Below are positions 14,318-16,132 of a DNA stretch of 16,132 nt, piece after piece. The DNA is from JAHRVQ01 sp964548025 (GTDB lineage: Bacteria > Pseudomonadota > Gammaproteobacteria > Pseudomonadales > Azotimanducaceae), in contig CAZJRI010000121.1 in NCBI GenBank assembly GCA_964548025.1, positions 1 to 16,132 on the forward strand. Reading direction: 5' to 3'. A model generated the notes under the pieces. That model was not told where the DNA came from. It saw nothing but the letters and a program-made list of their open reading frames with translations, and did no database searches. The first letter of the stretch is position 1; the number at the start of each line of letters is the position of its first letter. Made by a program: the position numbers and the translations under genes.

Positions 14318-15871
14318 ATGTCCTGGCAATCAGATGTCGATGAAATCAAACGCCAAAATGAGATGGCAGAAGAGTTGGGTGGTCAGGATTCAATCGCCTT
14401 TCACAAGGGACGCGGAAAACTCACTGTTCGCGAAAGGTTCGATCTGCTGGCTGATGCCGATTCATTTTCGGAGATAGGCAAACTCGCCGGTTCGCCGGAA
14501 TGGGACGGCAACGAACTCAGGAACCTGACTCCCTCAAATTCTGTGGCCGGTGTCGTCAAGATTAACAATCGGAAGGTTGCTGTGCACGGTGGTGATTTTA
14601 CCATTCGTGGTGGTTCGGCAGATGGCGGCGTTGCAGACAAAGCAGGGGCTGTGATCAAACGAGCCTATATAGAACGCATGCCCTATGTACGCCTACTGGA
14701 TGCCACAGGTGGCAGCGTCAAGAGTTTTGAAAAAATGGGCAGAACCTATCTGCCCGCAATGGATCGTGTGCAGGAAGTTGAGTTGCTGCACCGCGCTCCG
14801 GTCGTATCTGCCGTTCTTGGTTCCGTTGCGGGCTTGCCTGCGGTGCAGGCCTGCTTCTGTCACTTTAATGTCATGGTGAAGTCAACGAGTCAGGTATTTG
14901 TTGCAGGGCCACCTGTGGTCAAAGCCGCGCTTGGCGTGGATATTTCAAAAGAAGAACTTGGCAACGAGGACGTACAGGTTAAAGAAAGTGGCGTCATCGC
15001 CAACCTGGCAGAATCAGAGGAAGACGCAATCAATCAGATCCGTCAGTTTCTCTCATACATGCCACAAAATGTCTGGGAAATGCCGCCTCGATCTGAACCA
15101 CTTGATGATCCACACCGCAGAGAAGAAAGTCTTATTGATTTCATGCCACGGGATTCACGAAAAATTTACGACGCCAGAAAGCTGATAAATCTTCTGGTGG
15201 ATACGGATTCCTTTTTTGAGATTCAGCCGCATTTTGGCAAAGCAAGAATTACAGGCCTCGCACGTGTAGATGGCTACCCGGTTGGCGTCATGATCAACAA
15301 TCCAAAATCCCGGGGCGGTTCCATGGATAAATCTGCCGGTGAGAAGTTAATCCGCCTTGTTCAACTATGCGACACCTTCCATTTGCCGCTTCTATACCTT
15401 GCTGATGAACCCGGGTTTATGGTCGGACTGGAAGAAGAGCGCAAAGGCATCATCCGAGCTGGTGCCCGTGCCTCGTCAATCCTGACTCTTTCCCAGATGC
15501 CCTATATGACCGTCATTATCCGACAGGTCTATGGCGTCGCAGGAGGGATGCACTACCGGGGTGGCAACAATTTGTACCGCCGCTTCGCATGGCCGTCTGG
15601 TAACTGGGGTTCCATGCACATTGAGGGTGGTGTTTTTGCGGCCTACAAACGCGAAATAGAAGCATCACCGGACCCGGATGCAAAACGAGCAGAAATTGAA
15701 GCGAGGCTCAACAACCTGAAATCACCATTTCGCACGGCGCATGCATTTGCAATCGAAGAGATTATCGACCCAAGGGATACCCGCAGCCTGCTGGTTGAGT
15801 TCGTTCATGATGCCCAGCCGATTCTTGAGTCACAACTGGGGCAGACGAGTCGGGTTCCTTTTTTGCCTTAG
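14318..15871 (+). CDS. Acyl-CoA carboxylase, carboxyltransferase (beta) subunit
   Basis: 517 residues, the usual length for propionyl-/methylcrotonyl-CoA carboxylase beta subunits. The N-terminal half (crotonase-like) has KGRGKLTVRERFDLLAD and GGSADGGVADKAG. The C-terminal half has VDGYPVGVMINNP, LPLLYLADEPGFMVG and VYGVAGGMHYRGG, followed by WPSGNWGSMHIEGG, which form the CoA- and biotin-binding crotonase fold with the oxyanion glycines. It moves the carboxyl group from biotin to an acyl-CoA in the cytoplasm. The exact acyl-CoA is uncertain, since the glycine-rich segment differs from that of classical propionyl-CoA carboxylase. The biotin carboxylase/BCCP subunit is not in the window. AAGGAAG lies 5 bases before the ATG. 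The transposase gene follows 32 bases later. Confidence 0.92.
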   Translation: MSWQSDVDEIKRQNEMAEELGGQDSIAFHKGRGKLTVRERFDLLADADSFSEIGKLAGSPEWDGNELRNLTPSNSVAGVVKINNRKVAVHGGDFTIRGGSADGGVADKAGAVIKRAYIERMPYVRLLDATGGSVKSFEKMGRTYLPAMDRVQEVELLHRAPVVSAVLGSVAGLPAVQACFCHFNVMVKSTSQVFVAGPPVVKAALGVDISKEELGNEDVQVKESGVIANLAESEEDAINQIRQFLSYMPQNVWEMPPRSEPLDDPHRREESLIDFMPRDSRKIYDARKLINLLVDTDSFFEIQPHFGKARITGLARVDGYPVGVMINNPKSRGGSMDKSAGEKLIRLVQLCDTFHLPLLYLADEPGFMVGLEEERKGIIRAGARASSILTLSQMPYMTVIIRQVYGVAGGMHYRGGNNLYRRFAWPSGNWGSMHIEGGVFAAYKREIEASPDPDAKRAEIEARLNNLKSPFRTAHAFAIEEIIDPRDTRSLLVEFVHDAQPILESQLGQTSRVPFLP

Positions 15872-15903
15872 CATTTTCAACCAACAACAGTATTCAGGAA
15901 TGA

Positions 15904-16132
15904 ATGCCAAAAAGGACAAATAAAAAGGAGGACATCCAACATACCCTCAATATCTCACAAGCCCCACCTGAAACCTCTGCAATAAACAAGCGTGATTTCT
16001 GGATTCATCTGCTAATAGCACAATTTAGAATCACACTCATGACTTATCCAAGATCCCATCTTGTCGATCCTGATGGCGGTGCCTATCACGTCTACTCACG
16101 CTGTGTTCGCCGGGCTTATCTCTGCGGAACAG
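15904..16132 (+). CDS. REP-associated tyrosine transposase-like (RAYT, Y1_Tnp/IS200-like) protein, partial at 3' end
   Basis: About 76 codons are visible before the window ends. From residue 46 (ATG at 16039) the protein reads MTYPRSHLVDPDGGAYHVYS and then RCVRRAYLCG, the N-terminal signature of the Y1/IS200-like transposases that occur as single chromosomal copies, with the YHxxSRCVRRAxLCG pattern. The catalytic HUH motif and tyrosine lie beyond the edge. The start is uncertain: the frame is open from ATG 15904, where AGGA precedes by a short 4 bases, adding 45 unrecognised residues, while ATG 16039 matches the family's usual start but has no ribosome site. RAYTs mobilise REP hairpins and are often domesticated; no clear REP element was found here. 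Confidence 0.75.
   Translation, partial: MPKRTNKKEDIQHTLNISQAPPETSAINKRDFWIHLLIAQFRITLMTYPRSHLVDPDGGAYHVYSRCVRRAYLCGT

Overview
The window looks like chromosomal DNA of an aerobic heterotrophic gammaproteobacterium, most likely marine. This is inferred from the mix of protein families: GPH-type MFS carrier, PaaI thioesterases, Sulfotransfer_4, DUF5916 outer-membrane protein, a CoA carboxyltransferase and a RAYT transposase. Base composition is mid-range by eye. No rRNA, tRNA, CRISPR array, prophage or plasmid genes were seen. Gene density is high and genes sit on both strands.

Left part (1-4012, all minus strand): the 5' part of an MFS/GPH symporter gene runs off the left edge. Upstream of it are a strong stem-loop and a short ORF resembling only the N-terminal part of CobT. 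Then come two PaaI-family thioesterase genes with a 4-base GTGA overlap, a Sulfotransfer_4 gene and a PhzF-family gene. The thioesterase pair and the sulfotransferase could form one transcript.

Middle (4151-6839): an NYN-domain nuclease fused to a C-terminal OST-HTH/LOTUS domain reads divergently from phzF. It is followed by an SDR that lacks the catalytic tyrosine. Convergent to these is a DnaC/ZapE-like AAA+ ATPase gene.

Cell-envelope part (6957-14019): a large DUF5916/CBM9-like outer-membrane protein (minus) stands back to back with a Tat-exported class-V PLP enzyme (plus). The PLP gene converges, with one base between the stops, on a gene for a RidA-family protein with a Sec signal peptide. 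Upstream of ridA on the same strand are an alpha/beta hydrolase whose nucleophile Ser is Ala and a membrane-bound serine hydrolase of the beta-lactamase class C family. If the signals work as predicted, the PLP enzyme, the RidA protein and the serine-hydrolase domain all act outside the cytoplasm. This is the most interesting part of the window.

Right part (14020-16132): a gene-free stretch holds a perfect 15-bp tandem repeat, followed by an acyl-CoA carboxylase carboxyltransferase gene (plus). The 5' end of a REP-associated tyrosine transposase gene is cut by the right edge.
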